A stretch of DNA of 64,000 bases from Antedon mediterranea (lineage: Eukaryota; Echinodermata; Crinoidea; Comatulida; Antedonidae). This document shows, piece after piece, positions 10,801 to 21,340 of the stretch (position 1 is the first letter of the stretch; the number at the start of each line of letters is the position of its first letter). Location: contig NC_092674.1 of assembly GCF_964355755.1 (NCBI RefSeq), positions 27,330,001-27,394,000 on the forward strand, read 5' to 3'. A program made the position numbers and the translations under genes. A model generated the notes under the pieces. That model saw only the letters and a list, made by a program, of their open reading frames with translations, did no database searches and had not been told where the DNA came from.

Positions 10801-12170
10801 TTGGTAGTCTAGACTAGGCTTTAAGCCGGTTTTCCACTAGGCGAATTTGTTCGCGCGAATCGAAAGCGTCATGCTATGCGCATGCGTATTCAAGTTTCTG
10901 TCTGTCATACTCCCTTCTTCGACGAATTCTAGTTCCTTTGATTTTTCGCTTCAGCAAAATTTACTAGTTCGAATTGTTTCTACTTTTTGCGAAGCGAAAT
11001 ATTGCGCAACCAATCGGAGCTCAGGAAATGAACTATGACGCTTTCATGAGCACTCATGCGAATCGAAATGCTCAGCAACCACGCGAGGAACATGAACGTC
11101 GCAGCTATTCGCTCATGTAGTGGAAAACGAGTAGGCGATTTTTTTTATCTTCGAAACGTTGGATTCGCGCGAACAAATTCGCCTAGTGGAAAATCGGCTT
11201 TAGGCCGGCCCTGGACCGGACGCAGACCTGGTAGGTTCATAAGCAGCTTTTTCTTTTGGGCGACCTCATGCAATGACACAACCTAAATGTGTTGGTCAGG
11301 GATCTGTTTTAAAATAGTCGATTTTTTAGGAATGCTTTCATTATAAAACTTAAAATTATCGTTTTATCAGATTGAGTTGAAAATGAGAAAAGAAGAGGGA
11401 ATACGGTGGAGCACCTTACAGGGTGAAGTCAAACCTCAGAAAGAAAAAGATATTGTTAAATATTATCCTAGTTCAAATAAACAGACTAAGAATTGGGATA
11501 GATTGGTGAAAGATTTTGAAAAAGATGATGAACCACAAGGAGAAGCAGCAGTCAATAGCTTATTTCAGAAGATTTATGCTGATGGAAGTGATGAAGTCCG
11601 ACGCGCCATGAACAAGTCATATGTATGTATTTATTTTTACTCTGTATTCACTTGCACTGATGAAGGGCTATTGTTGCCATGAAAGCTCTGCTAACTTTTC
11701 TGGCTGTTTTACTTATCGTTTTGATTTAGCTTTTCGCTTTTTTTTTTGTATTTCCATTAAGATCCAGCCATTGATACCCACAGCATTGTCATTTTGCCTT
11801 TGGATTTATATTATATCACCGGGCGGTTTCGAATTAATGTTCATTGCCTAATGTGTTTATATATATATATATATATATGACTATACTCTGTTATGGCACT
11901 ATATAAATATGCTGTAGTCCTTATTACTGTCAATGTTATAGCATTCAAAACTGCTCCTTTAGCCCTTATACAATAACATCATTATACAAAAACCACATGT
12001 CATGTCTAAGTTAATTTCTTTGTAATTATATATATTTATTCACCATCGTTATTTTAAAACCTTTTCAGTCTGAATCTGGTGGAACAGTACTTAGTACAAA
12101 CTGGTCGGACATTGGGAAAAAAAAGACAGAGATGAAGTCACCAGATGGGATGGAGTACAAGAAATGGTAG
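7845..12170 (+). CDS. SUGT1: SUGT1 / SGT1 co-chaperone, 11 exons
   Basis: Adaptor of HSP90 that supports kinetochore assembly, SCF ubiquitin ligase function and, in many eukaryotes, NLR-type immune receptors; cytosolic and nuclear. Exons: 7845-7861, 8407-8455, 8673-8763, 8903-8972, 9064-9206, 9509-9537, 9673-9764, 9878-9974, 10551-10658, 11371-11622, 12069-12170. All junctions are GT/AG, the frame is kept throughout, and the product is 349 aa (human about 365). Residues 1-115 form three TPR units ([39 protein letters not shown]). An acidic Pro-rich linker follows. Residues 164-250 are the CS domain that binds the HSP90 N-domain ([30 protein letters not shown]). Residues 264-349 are the SGS domain ([34 protein letters not shown], ending DGMEYKKW). 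The start is the first Met of a short first exon with MAEFY; a longer 5' form cannot be excluded. Introns 8 and 9 host MITEs. Confidence 0.96.
10361..10504. mobile_element. MITE family A (GTAGACAGAGCTT), copy 1
   Basis: In SUGT1 intron 8. The ends are CTGTCCACACTATCAAACTT and, inverted, AGTTTGATAGTATAGACAGAG. Inner blocks GTGATGTGCC and GGACATGATGATATCA are shared with all other full copies. No coding capacity. Confidence 0.85.
10713..10822. mobile_element. MITE family A, copy 2 (internally deleted)
   Basis: In SUGT1 intron 9. Both tips are recognisable (TGTCTACACTATCAAACTTT and TTTGGTAGTCTAGAC), but the centre is about 35 bases shorter than in copy 1. It abuts the next TIR element with no spacer. 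Confidence 0.75.
10821..11203. mobile_element. 383-bp TIR element in SUGT1 intron 9
   Basis: Near-perfect inverted ends: AAGCCGGTTTTCCACTAGGC followed by GAATTTGTTCGCGCGAATC at the left, and the reverse at the right (GATTCGCGCGAACAAATTCG, CCTAGTGGAAAATCGGCTT). The flanks TTAA/TTTA suggest a 3-4 base duplication. GC and CpG content are much higher than in the surrounding intron. Small open frames inside it are by-products. Confidence 0.8.
11755..11810 (-). repeat. dispersed repeat family C, copy 1
   Basis: The minus strand reads AAATCCAAAGGCAAAATGAC, then AATGCTGTGGGTATCAATGG and CTGGATCT. Near-identical cores occur at 24686-24755 and 49305-49363. The copy lies in SUGT1 intron 10, antisense to the gene. 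Confidence 0.65.
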
Positions 12171-12747
12171 TTAATAATAGCCTAATGAATATTCATTACT
12201 CAATTTAAATACAGTAGGCCATTGAATATTCATTACTTGATTCAAATTATTAAGTTCTAGCAAAAGTGAGTTTCCTATATACATAAGACATTTCTCAGAA
12301 ACTGTATAAATTAATAATTTTGACAAGCTTATTTCTTAGTTTTGTGTATATTTTGTAATTTTTAATTTGGGATGAGGTTTTCTACAGTCCATCGCCAAAA
12401 TTATTATTTTCTGGCATCTACTGTTTCTTTAAGTCAGATATGCTTTAAATGGAAGGATACAAATCTAAGTAGCAATTTCAAGCGTGGGTCCCCTTGGACG
12501 CAACAAAAGGGCGTAAGCACACCACAAGTAGTTTGACCAATTTGACCAATCATAATGCGATGTAACATCTGAACTGTCGCTATTTAAATTTTACTTTATA
12601 GATTAAGCCTTTAAGCCAAATGTATATTTTAGGACTAAGTTCTTTGTTGGCTTCAACATACCCTTTCTGGTAAACTTTATTTTTCAGTAATTAATCAAAA
12701 TAATTTCATAAAACATACAGTTTTACTGTACTATGGATAAACAATGA

Positions 12748-12753
12748 AATAAA
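12748..12753 (+). promoter_or_regulatory. poly(A) signal of SUGT1
   Basis: AATAAA about 580 bases after the SUGT1 stop, inside GAAATAAACTTTTG. The implied 3' UTR is AT-rich and holds a decayed family B-like tract near 12484-12560 (TTTGACCAATCATAATGCG). NXT ends 735 bases further on in the opposite direction. Confidence 0.5.
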
Positions 12754-13503
12754 CTTTTGATAAAATATACTCCATATATTTTTACTTGTTTTATTTATTT
12801 TGTTCAATTTTACATTTAATCAGCAAAATTTAAGAACTTGTGCGAAGAAAACATTGTAAAAAAGGGAAATCTTCATTGATAAAATCCAGCTGATTGTGAA
12901 GATGTATATCTAGATGTCTAATGCAATCAATGCAACAAAGAAACATTTCCAAAACCACTTATTTTTTATTACAAATAATAAACAATCAACCCAAACATTT
13001 ATTACTGTAATAAAAACAGGAAAAGTGCACATTTTATATCATTTACAATACTGTACAAGTATATGTATGTTTCAAGCCATGGGTAATCCTATGAAAAATT
13101 ACAGTGATCATATTTTTATGTGTAAGACATTTTGCATTTAATTTAATACTAATTATGTGATGTGAAAATTGACAAACATGGTTCACTGTTGATTTTGCCA
13201 AAAACTTTGATTGTCCAGTGTGCATGTCAAAGGTCACATGGACCACTTCAGTTTCTACGAGCACATGGTTGGTTAAGCATTTTTTCAGCCATGATATTTA
13301 CAGGGTTTGTATCTCTACAAAAGTCTTGGGAGAAAATTATTATGAACTACAGGCTACTTAGGCCATCACTTCCGCTGCTGGTATGGTCTCTATTTTGAAA
13401 AGGACACTTCACACAAAAGGTTCGTTCAAACGTGCCCTGGCTAGGCTTGAATCTTCCAATATCCAATGTTCTCAATCATCTTTTTACATTTTAGTAACTT
13501 TCC

Positions 13504-16500
13504 TCATTCTTGATAACGGAAATAATTGCTTATGATCTTAAAGACTTTCGATTGGTTTGGTCTGGCCAGTGTGAAGTTGGCCGTGAATGATTTATCTTTG
13601 TGTCCATTAAACTTGACATTGCCATATATGGTAACTAAAACGGTAGTCTGCCCTTCAGTGTATGTATCTAGGAGACAAAATATAACAAGATTTCAGTAAT
13701 TACATATACAAATTCTATATTGATTAAGTATTGATATAGATAAGAAAAATATTCTTCCCAACTTTTATTCATGGAAAGAATTTATTTTACAATTCTGAAC
13801 AATAATGTGGATCGGTCCTCGGATTCTTTGCTCTTTCCATGATCTACCAGTCAATTGAATACCATAATAAAACATTTAAACATGTACACACCAATAACTG
13901 GTTGACACACCAAGTTTTCTAACGTTGTTTCACTTGTTGGAAGGTGTTCTAAGAACTCTGTGATTTGCTTTGCACCACGTACGGGATGACCGTTCCACAC
14001 CATTGTGGCCGTGTCATGGTACAAGGTATCAATTTTATTTCTTTTCTTGTCAAACGTCTCGTAGTACAACTTATGGAATGCCTCTCCAGTATGGCACGCT
14101 GAATCTGCTGCTACTTTGAAAGTCTGTGAAAATAATAACAATGATGATGTCATATTTTAGTCATGGATGTACAATACTTCTTAGTTTGTTATGCTCTAGG
14201 GCAGGCCCATCATCCATATGGACCAAGCAACATGCAATTGCCAAAGAGTGAGTGAGTGGCCGAGCGGTTAAGACAGTGGAACCGTAATCACGTAGCCATT
14301 ACATCGGCAAGGGTTCAAGGCTCACTCACTCCATGGTTCTGGTGGTAGAACGAGTCTTCTCGGATAAGGACTATAAACCGTAGGTCCAGTGTACACAACT
14401 TGCTCGTGTGCACTTTAAAGAACCTAGTACATCTTTCGAGACGAGTAGGGGGTTACCCCGGTGTATTAGTACATCACAGCCACTGATCACAAACTGGGCC
14501 CTCTGGGAGATCAGTCTTTGACTGAAGAGGTCACCCAGTATAAAGATAAAACAAACAAACAAAACCAAGGCTTTCAAGCATCATCACATTCAATCAAGTC
14601 AAGAAAAACATTTATCATGGTTAGCTTACATATAAGGCGTAGGCCTACGTATTTATTAAGATCGATTGATACGGCATAAAAACGCCAATTCAATCTAGGG
14701 GCCTAGGCCTACACTAAGGACTAACACGCGATACTAGCTATGCCGGGATCCAGTCAAGTCGCCCCATCGCAAAGTCGCCCCATAAAAAGTCGCCCAATAC
14801 AAAGTCGCCCCATCGCAAAGTCGCCCCAAAACAAAGTCGCCCCGGCACAGTCGCCCCATCGCAAAGTCGCCCCCTCGCAAAGTCGCCCCAACGCAAAGTC
14901 GCCCCATCGCAAAGTCGCCCCAACGCAAAGTCGCCCCATCGCAAAGTCGCCCACGGTTTTAATCATATTGGTTGCGTTTGATATCGATTGCGTTGTTACT
15001 TTGGTCGCGCTAATGTCGTATACAGTATAATGTTTATCCTATATACATAATTTGTGTTTTAATTTTTATTTTACAGGTTTTAATGGAGTGATGTGCTTTT
15101 TAAAAATCATTAAAAAAATAGTCCCTTGTTTGAAAGTTCTAAAAAGATTATCCATGATTTATAGTTTCGAAAATGTTAATTTAATATGATTTTAAAATTA
15201 GTTACCAGAGCCACAATTACGAATCTTTCTTCAACCTACGCGTGGATACCAGCTAATTTTTTAGGATAATATTATTATAATAAATGTATAAATGTGTAGT
15301 AGCCTAGGCCTTCCTATAGATTTACAGTAGTTAAAACAATAACAGTGTTGTTAGACAATGAGTGTTATAGCAATAGGCTACTTATTGATCATTTTGCATT
15401 TATTGACAAGTCATGTGTCTTAATTTTATAATGACTTTTCAAAATAAAGAAATAAAAAAAAAAAGGATTTCATCGCCGATATGATTGTTTTACATGCAGT
15501 AGTAAAATTAAAACGCTACATTTTGACCATGGAAAAACCATCGTACAGTATCGTGTGCGTGTTTTGTAAAAAGGGGAATCCCCGACGGTCAGCAGAAAGA
15601 CGGCGCAGCTCCGATTGGTTTCAGAGAATGTTTCAGATGGCGAGACGCCTTTCATTCAACAGCACAATGATAATTTTACTGAAGAAATTCTTTTCAACCC
15701 TTTTGGTTAGGCATAGAACATTCTAATTATCATGCCTAATAAATATCCTCATATCGGGTATTTATTTAATTTTAAATTAAACAAGACCGTGAAGAGGCAC
15801 GGAATAATACGTACACGGACGTACGACGAATACACACACGCACGTCATCATTTACGACATATAGTGGTGATATGATGCAATTTTATAATGGATATAATGA
15901 TGGAATTGCCTTTCCAGGCTTAATCAATTGTTCATTGTAATTATGTATGTAATAGTAAACTGAATGTTTATAAATAAATTGTTTTACGTAATTTGTTGCA
16001 TATAAAATAAAAGAGACAGACGTAGCCTACGTTTCCTATAAAATATTTCACATTTAAATAATTATGTACTGTTAAATGACATTATGCTGGATAATATTAT
16101 AATCTTAAACTATGTTTACAAATTATTAATATAGGCCTAATAATAATAATACATATTCATCGACCAAAGTAAAAATAATCTAGATCGTATAACATCATTT
16201 TATCGCGACCAAATTTAAACGCGACCGATTTCGAACGCGACTGATATCATCGTAAAACTCCGGCGGGGTTTCCCCATCTTCAGATGGTGCGTTGTAGCGC
16301 GACAACGGCGGAGTAATTACGGGGGTTTCCCTCTGGTAAGCTAGCAGTTAGTGCGACCGCGGAGTGATTAGTCGGGGGCTTCCTCTCTGATGATGGTGGT
16401 GCGTGCCGATTGTGTGACCTGAGACTACATGGCGGGGCTTCCCCTTTTTATGCCTACACGTTCCGTGTTATTTTGTGTATCATTGCGACATTTTATGCAC

Positions 16501-16935
16501 TTGTAAACTATTTTTTAACGTTTTGGGGCGACTTTGCGATGGGGCGACTTTGCGATGGGGCGACTGTGTCGGGGCGACTTTGTTTTGGGGCGACTTTGCG
16601 ATGGGGCGACTGTGTAAGGGGCGACTTTGTATGGGGCGACTTTGCGATGGGGCGACTTGACTAGCATCCACTAGGCCTACACTAGGGAGGCCACTATAGT
16701 TATAATATGCCGCTAAACACAGTACACTGTCTGCATGCATGCCGTCGAGACGCGTGGGCCTGGCGTGCCGATAACACTTTTTACTTCTTCAGCAATTTCT
16801 AAATCACATTAACTTAAAATAATAACGTAAAATGATAAGTTTATTTAACATTCATAAGGAATATTGCACAAAATGTAAATATAAATGGTAAATAATAAAA
16901 GCAAAGTTTATACTAACCGAAACCGCAGCCGCCAT
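13504..16935 (-). CDS. NXT1: NXT1/NXT2 (p15), NTF2-related mRNA export factor, 3 exons
   Basis: Forms the obligate heterodimer with NXF1/TAP that carries mRNA through the nuclear pore. Exons on the minus strand: 16935-16918 (MAAAVS), 14123-13892, 13667-13504. All three keep GT/AG boundaries and the frame; the product is 137 aa (human NXT1 is 140). The NTF2-like fold is evident over nearly the whole length: ACHTGEAFHKLYYETFDKKR at the N-terminal helix, LYHDTATMVWNGHPVRG, ITEFLEHLPTSETTLENLVCQPV, then TTVLVTIYGNVKFNGHK and FKIISNYFRYQE at the end. A larger frame reading straight through the exon 2 acceptor gives a false Met start inside intron 1. Intron 1 (2.8 kb) contains a tRNA-headed SINE and a large foldback. 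One orthologue is usual in invertebrates, so the NXT1 versus NXT2 naming is arbitrary. Confidence 0.94.
14246..14575 (+). mobile_element. tRNA-headed SINE with Deu-like domain
   Basis: The head is a type II (Ser/Leu-like) tRNA: A box TGGCCGAGCGG, B box GGTTCAAGGCT, and paired acceptor arms GAGTGAG/CTCACTC ending in CCA. The body contains GGACTATAAACCGTAGGTCC, CACTTTAAAGAACC and CGAGACGAGTAGGGGGTTAC, which match block by block the body of the 5S-headed SINE at 23738-24127. The tail is A-rich (AACAAACAAACAAAAC). It lies in NXT intron 1, opposite to the gene. The tRNA part alone could be mistaken for a tRNA gene. Confidence 0.8.
14752..16662. mobile_element. 1.9 kb foldback with 16-bp tandem-repeat arms
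   Basis: The left arm (to about 14953) is roughly a dozen copies of AAGTCGCCCCATCGCA; the right arm (from about 16524) is about eight copies in inverse orientation (GGGGCGACTTTGCGAT). Both tips are AGTCAAGTCGCCCC. Inside the arms, further inverted blocks rich in TCGCGACC and GCGTTT occur at about 14965-15015 and 16200-16255. The interior has no transposase. Because 16 is not a multiple of 3, all three frames of an arm encode the same WGDFAMGRLCDGAT-type peptide, which creates spurious ORFs. Flanking duplication not resolved (ATCC near both tips). The CDS of NXT is interrupted by this element only in an intron. Confidence 0.85.
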
Positions 16936-17270
16936 GTTTCGCAAAACTGTGACAACTCGGCGTTAGTGGCGCTATAATAAAAAATCTGTTCATAACAATA
17001 GAGGTCGCTCTATTAAAAATATACAAGTTGCAGTCGAGCAGCAAAGTGCTCATTTAACCGTTAAAACGCTGTTTTTTAACTGCGCAGGTCACTGAGCATC
17101 GCCAAGTTATAGTGACTTCCGGTTCGCTTTTCACTTCGCGGCAAGCATTTTGCATGGGAATACCCTTACAAATCTGCTGCAATTTCCACCATCCGGGTTA
17201 AATTATATCTTTCTATATTTGGAAATTGTTACTCCTAATATGGAAGATTATTCCCGCCACAAAATTTTGG
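16936..17270. promoter_or_regulatory. divergent promoter between NXT and a short plus-strand transcript
   Basis: About 340 bases separate the NXT start codon from a TATA box on the other strand. The segment is less AT-rich than its surroundings and contains an ETS-like ACTTCCGG (17115-17122), an octamer-like TTTGCATGGG (17150-17159) and a second block TATGGAAGATTATTCCCGCC. NXT itself has a CpG-bearing first exon without a TATA box. Confidence 0.45.
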
Positions 17271-17278
17271 TATAAATA
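17271..17278 (+). promoter_or_regulatory. TATA box
   Basis: TATAAATA with GC-containing flank (TTTTGGTATAAATAGCCC). It predicts transcription starting about 17300, some 22 bases before the ATG of a short open frame with a good splice donor. Confidence 0.5.
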
Positions 17279-17300
17279 GCCCAGGAAAGGACGACAGAGC

Positions 17301-18360
17301 TTATTGAAGAAAAAAGTGCAGATGGAGGTGTTCGTTGAGGTAGGCTACATGATTTATTTGTTTGGTTTCGTAGGGAATCCGGCACTTTTCTCATCAGCAC
17401 GGAACCTTTATAAAAACTTAGTGGTTGGTTATTAGGTTATTAATCTATCTTTTCTGAAAGTTTAAGCTTGGTTCAGCTTGTGGGACGGATTCAATATCCG
17501 TTCAAAGCTGGGGATATATTCTAAGCAGACTCCATCTTGGATTCGTATGTTTAGTACAGGCCGTGTGTGAGTAATTTCAATCCTTCAAAATCACTATGTG
17601 CAATCCGTTTTTAAACCAGTTAATATACCAAAATATGTTATTAGTAGCTTTATTATTTTGGATTTGGTGCTAGTTTGGTAAATATTGCAATATAATTGTA
17701 GATTATTTGGTTGTAAAAAAATGTACCCAACTTGTAGTATTATCTAGGCCTAGGCTAGGCCTAGCCCATTTGACGGAAACCCAGTGCTATTTGTAGGCGG
17801 ATAGAGAGGGCCGCAGGCTAGTTTTTAGTGGCATATCGCCGACTTATTATAATCAATGTGAAGCCATATTATTATTATGTTTAAAATGTTGAATCTATAT
17901 CCACTGGATTATGGATATATATCGTCGGATATTTAAAGAAAGGCCTAGACCTTTTTATTTACGGCGTTTTATTTAATTAATTAAGGACTATATTACGGGA
18001 AATTCTTTGCCAAAGAAAAGAAAATACGTTGTGGCTGTTGAAGGTTTGTAAATATATGACAATAATGTAGCCTAGGCTAGGAAGGACTGTAGGTAGGATG
18101 AGGTAATTTGGATGGTCGTACATATGATATTTATATATACAGTATTGTGTATAGTAGTGATCATGGCGACAAAATTTAGGATGACTAAAGTTGACATTAA
18201 AATTATTTAACTATGAATAGCTCATTATTGGTGTTTTTTTTTTCTTTCAGGTTTCTAAGAATAAACTATCCGACTTGTGATTCATCTTGTGCTGCAAAAA
18301 CAATCCTATTTTGATATTTGTAAATTGATGTACGTAACAGATGTCTTTAAAAATAAAAAA
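17301..18360 (+). ncRNA. putative short two-exon transcript
   Basis: Downstream of the TATA box, exon 1 ends at 17339 (GTTGAG followed by GTAGGC). A strong acceptor (TTTTTTCTTTCAG) ends at 18250, and an AATAAA-rich tail lies at 18345-18370. The ATG at 17322 spliced to this acceptor gives a 15-codon frame, MEVFVEVSKNKLSDL, that stops at 18280. That is too short to claim a protein, so I treat it as non-coding or as an alternative leader of OCA2, whose coding part begins 8 kb downstream on the same strand. No homology is recognised. Confidence 0.3.
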
Positions 18361-18370
18361 AAATAAAAAA

Positions 18371-19793
18371 TTTTTATTATCGCGATGATTTAACTCAAAT
18401 ATTGACATATATAACTTGATATTTTAGCCTGAGCAAGATAGTTTGATAGGCATATTTTACTTCGATGTAAATAAGATATTACATGTTATACTGTATGTAA
18501 AATACTTTTTTGTAAATAAAATTATTTAATGGTGGTTAATTTATTAACTTGTTAATTTGTTTGTTAGTTATGATGTTATACTATTAATTATTTAGTTAGT
18601 AACCAAAGTGGAGTGGATTCGTGGCAGTTGCAACTTGACTGTAATATGCATATATATAATAATATTTACTTCTTCTTGGATAAAGTTAAAGCAAAATAAG
18701 CAATAATAAAAATTAAATATTTATTTTGCCATAAAGAAAACAAAAACTAAACATACAGTACTATATATGTACAGTAATACCATGGACCTATAGGTCCATA
18801 GTAATACATACTGTAGTATTGAGCACCAGTAGCAGAGACGTCTGGACAATCGAATATAATCGTTATCAGCTGTCTGGGTACCCAAGGCTAGTGCTAGAAA
18901 ATGGCGAAAATTCGTGTATTCATTCGCCGTCAGCGAAATGAATCCGGCACTTTTCTCATCAGAAGCAAATCAACAAATCCTTTTATCAGTTTGTTTTGAT
19001 ATATAATCTGGATAATATATATTAAAATGGCCTTGGTTCAAGCATGTTTAACAGGTAAAATCAGATTTTTTCCTACCTAGGCCCCTTAGCACTGCGGTAC
19101 CCTACGCCGTGTGGGGGAACCGATCTCGGCAGTATTTCTTAAGTAGCCTATCTTTCGTAAAATCCTTAGTTGAATTTTATTAATATAAATTTAATTGTAT
19201 GAATATGCTATTTAAATGTTATTGACATTTTTTTTTGCTGCATTTTGTAATTCCGCACTACTTGCTTTATCGCGATTCCAAGATGGCGGCAATTCAAATT
19301 TTGATTTGGTAATAATTCGCGAGGTCAACCACTTTGCTGCCCGACTGGTTGAACTGATCATCTAAACAACAATGTACAGTACTAGCCTAGATTTGTTTAC
19401 ATTTAACTACTACCACTACTTAATTCTTTTATATTTAAGTTTCAATTGATTTTCTGTGTTTCCTTCCTACTTGTGATGTTCTTCATAAATAATACATTGG
19501 AAGGTACAGTGTAAGTATGTATTCGATATTTTCCTTACAGTACTTTGTTATTTATTGGCATATAACTTTAGGCCATAAAGTTTAAAAAATTGGTGAGATT
19601 TAATACCTAGCTTTCGTCACTGATTCTGTCTTCACAATAATTATGAATGACGGGACTTTTTATTTTGGTTTTATGCTATATTTCTTATCTTGTATAGAGT
19701 TAAGACTAGATTGGCCTAGATCTTGGTTTCAGACCTATGCCTCCCACACTGTTTAGTGAGTTTAGGCCTTCTTAAAGTTTATTAAAGTTGGCA
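18371..19793. other. intergenic, mostly unrecognised
   Basis: AT-rich. A 23-base segment beginning GAATCCGGCACTTTTC at 18940 is identical to one at 17375. No open frame or RNA gene seen. Confidence 0.35.
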
Positions 19794-19802
19794 GGGCTCA
19801 AG

Positions 19803-20887
19803 GGGTGTCACGAAAGCTCAGACCACGAAAGCTCAGACCCCCTAAGACCTAAGATCACGAAAGCTAAGACCCAACACCTAAGATTACAAATACTAAGATA
19901 TACTACAGCTTAAAAACAATACTTGTTTATCCATACATAATTTTAAACACAGTAGGTTTCATTTATTACCATAAATATAATTTAATACTACCGCAAAACA
20001 TAGATAAACTCACATTATTTTCGCCCGTTGAGTAAATGTATATTTTTTCTTTACAACAAACAAACTTGACGGGTTGTTTGTTGGTATATATTTACTCCAT
20101 TGTGTTGGTTCAGAGGATGTTTTTCTTACGCACCTGCCTTTCTTGTATTTTGACTCCAAATTTGTTGACTAACTTTATCCTGAACACCACACTTTAAAAT
20201 TAGGACTTATAAGTACTTTCAGAAGGAGAAACACATAATAACAAATAAATAAATCCTTTAAATTGATGATTTTACAGATGTGTTTCTTTGTATACTGTAA
20301 TGACAATGTAACTCCTCGAGCTCCCCCATGCTCAATGTTTTTGTTTCTATGGAGCGCCAAAAGAGCAACAATAATAGTACAAGTATAAAAACAGAAAGAA
20401 AACGAAACAAAAAAACTTATCATGATTTTTAAATTAAAATTTATTTGCCAGTATTTATTTCTTCGTACTTGCATGATTATACTATTATCATTACAATTTT
20501 AATTTTACATTGTTCCATCCACACTGTAGATGGACTCCACAGAGTTTTCAGCCCTCTATATATTTTTTGCTCTTTTCACGTTCCATAGAAACAAAAACAT
20601 TGAACATGGGGTAGGCTTACAACTGTACTGTAGTAGGCTAGTCATTTTGTGTGGGAGAAAAACGTCTGTAAAATCATCAATTTAAAAATGTATTTGTTAC
20701 TTTTTATGTGATTCTTTTTCATGAAAGTGCCAATTCTAAGGTATGGTATTCAGAATAAATGTTGGGAGTTAAAATACAAGGCAGGTGCGAAAGATAAATA
20801 TTTGTAATCTTAGGTGTTGGGTCTTAGCTTTCGTGATCTTAGGTCTTAGGGGTCTGAGCTTTCGTGGTCTGAGCTTTCGTGACACCC
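19803..20887. mobile_element. 1085-bp foldback with perfect 9-bp target duplication
   Basis: The element starts GGGTGTCACGAAAGCTCAGA and ends with its inverse (CTGAGCTTTCGTGACACCC). The 9-mer GGGCTCAAG stands immediately outside both ends (19794-19802 and 20888-20896). The terminal 80-90 bases consist of degenerate repeats of CACGAAAGCT-CAGACC/CTAAGA. The inner arms also pair: GCACCTGCCTTTCTTGTATT against AAATACAAGGCAGGTGCG, and CAATGTTTTTGTTTCTATGG against its inverse near 20580. The whole element is thus one long imperfect palindrome. A 9-bp duplication fits Mutator-like or Foldback elements. No transposase. The 99-codon minus-strand frame inside is not credible as a gene. Confidence 0.92.
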
Positions 20888-21177
20888 GGGCTCAAGTTGG
20901 CCAACAAAAATCTTAAATATGACCTTTACCATGAGTGTTATATTTCATGCTGGTTGTTTTTGATTTATAAATAAATAACAATTTGTGTAAAATCAAATCA
21001 GTTAAATATGCTTTTCTTGTCTTTTATAATAACATTTTCAATATTCTTAAAATAAGTAGAGCCATATTTTTAACTACCGGTAGTAGGTCCTATTAATCCT
21101 GATTGGACATATAACTGAAAGTTTTAACCACATTTACACCTCAATCAAATGCACACCAAACAAAATATCCTGCCTAA

Positions 21178-21339
21178 AACTTTGTTCACACTATCAAACT
21201 AGTTTGACAAAAGTGTGATGTGCCTAAATCTATGGTAGTGATATCCCCAAGTATGGTAGTGATATGACATCATCATGTCCATATATGGGCACATCACATT
21301 TTTTTGTCACATAAAGTTTGATAGTGTAGACAGAGCTTA
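21178..21339. mobile_element. MITE family A, copy 3
   Basis: Full length, with ACTATCAAACTAGTTTGACA at the left, two internal ATGGTAGTGATAT blocks, and GTTTGATAGTGTAGACAGAG at the right. The left tip is slightly eroded (TTTGTTCACAC). Confidence 0.85.
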
Positions 21340-21340
21340 A

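Noticed and set aside
13851-14153. 100-aa minus-strand ORF taken as a complete protein (MTSSLLLFSQTFKV...)
   Set aside because: Its first residues and last dozen come from introns; the exon limits with GT/AG and homology to NXT give the right protein.
14246-14335. tRNA-Ser/Leu gene
   Set aside because: The tRNA-like head runs into a SINE body and A-rich tail, without a T-run terminator after the acceptor stem.
14734-15030. Overlapping ORFs on both strands encoding WGDFAMGRLCDGAT-type repeats
   Set aside because: They are translations of a 16-bp tandem repeat in the foldback arm; every frame gives the same peptide because 16 is not divisible by 3. Not genes.
16410-16740. ORFs over the right foldback arm
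   Set aside because: Same repeat artefact as the left arm.
20175-20474. 99-aa minus-strand ORF
   Set aside because: Lies entirely within the palindromic foldback at 19803-20887, with low-complexity composition.
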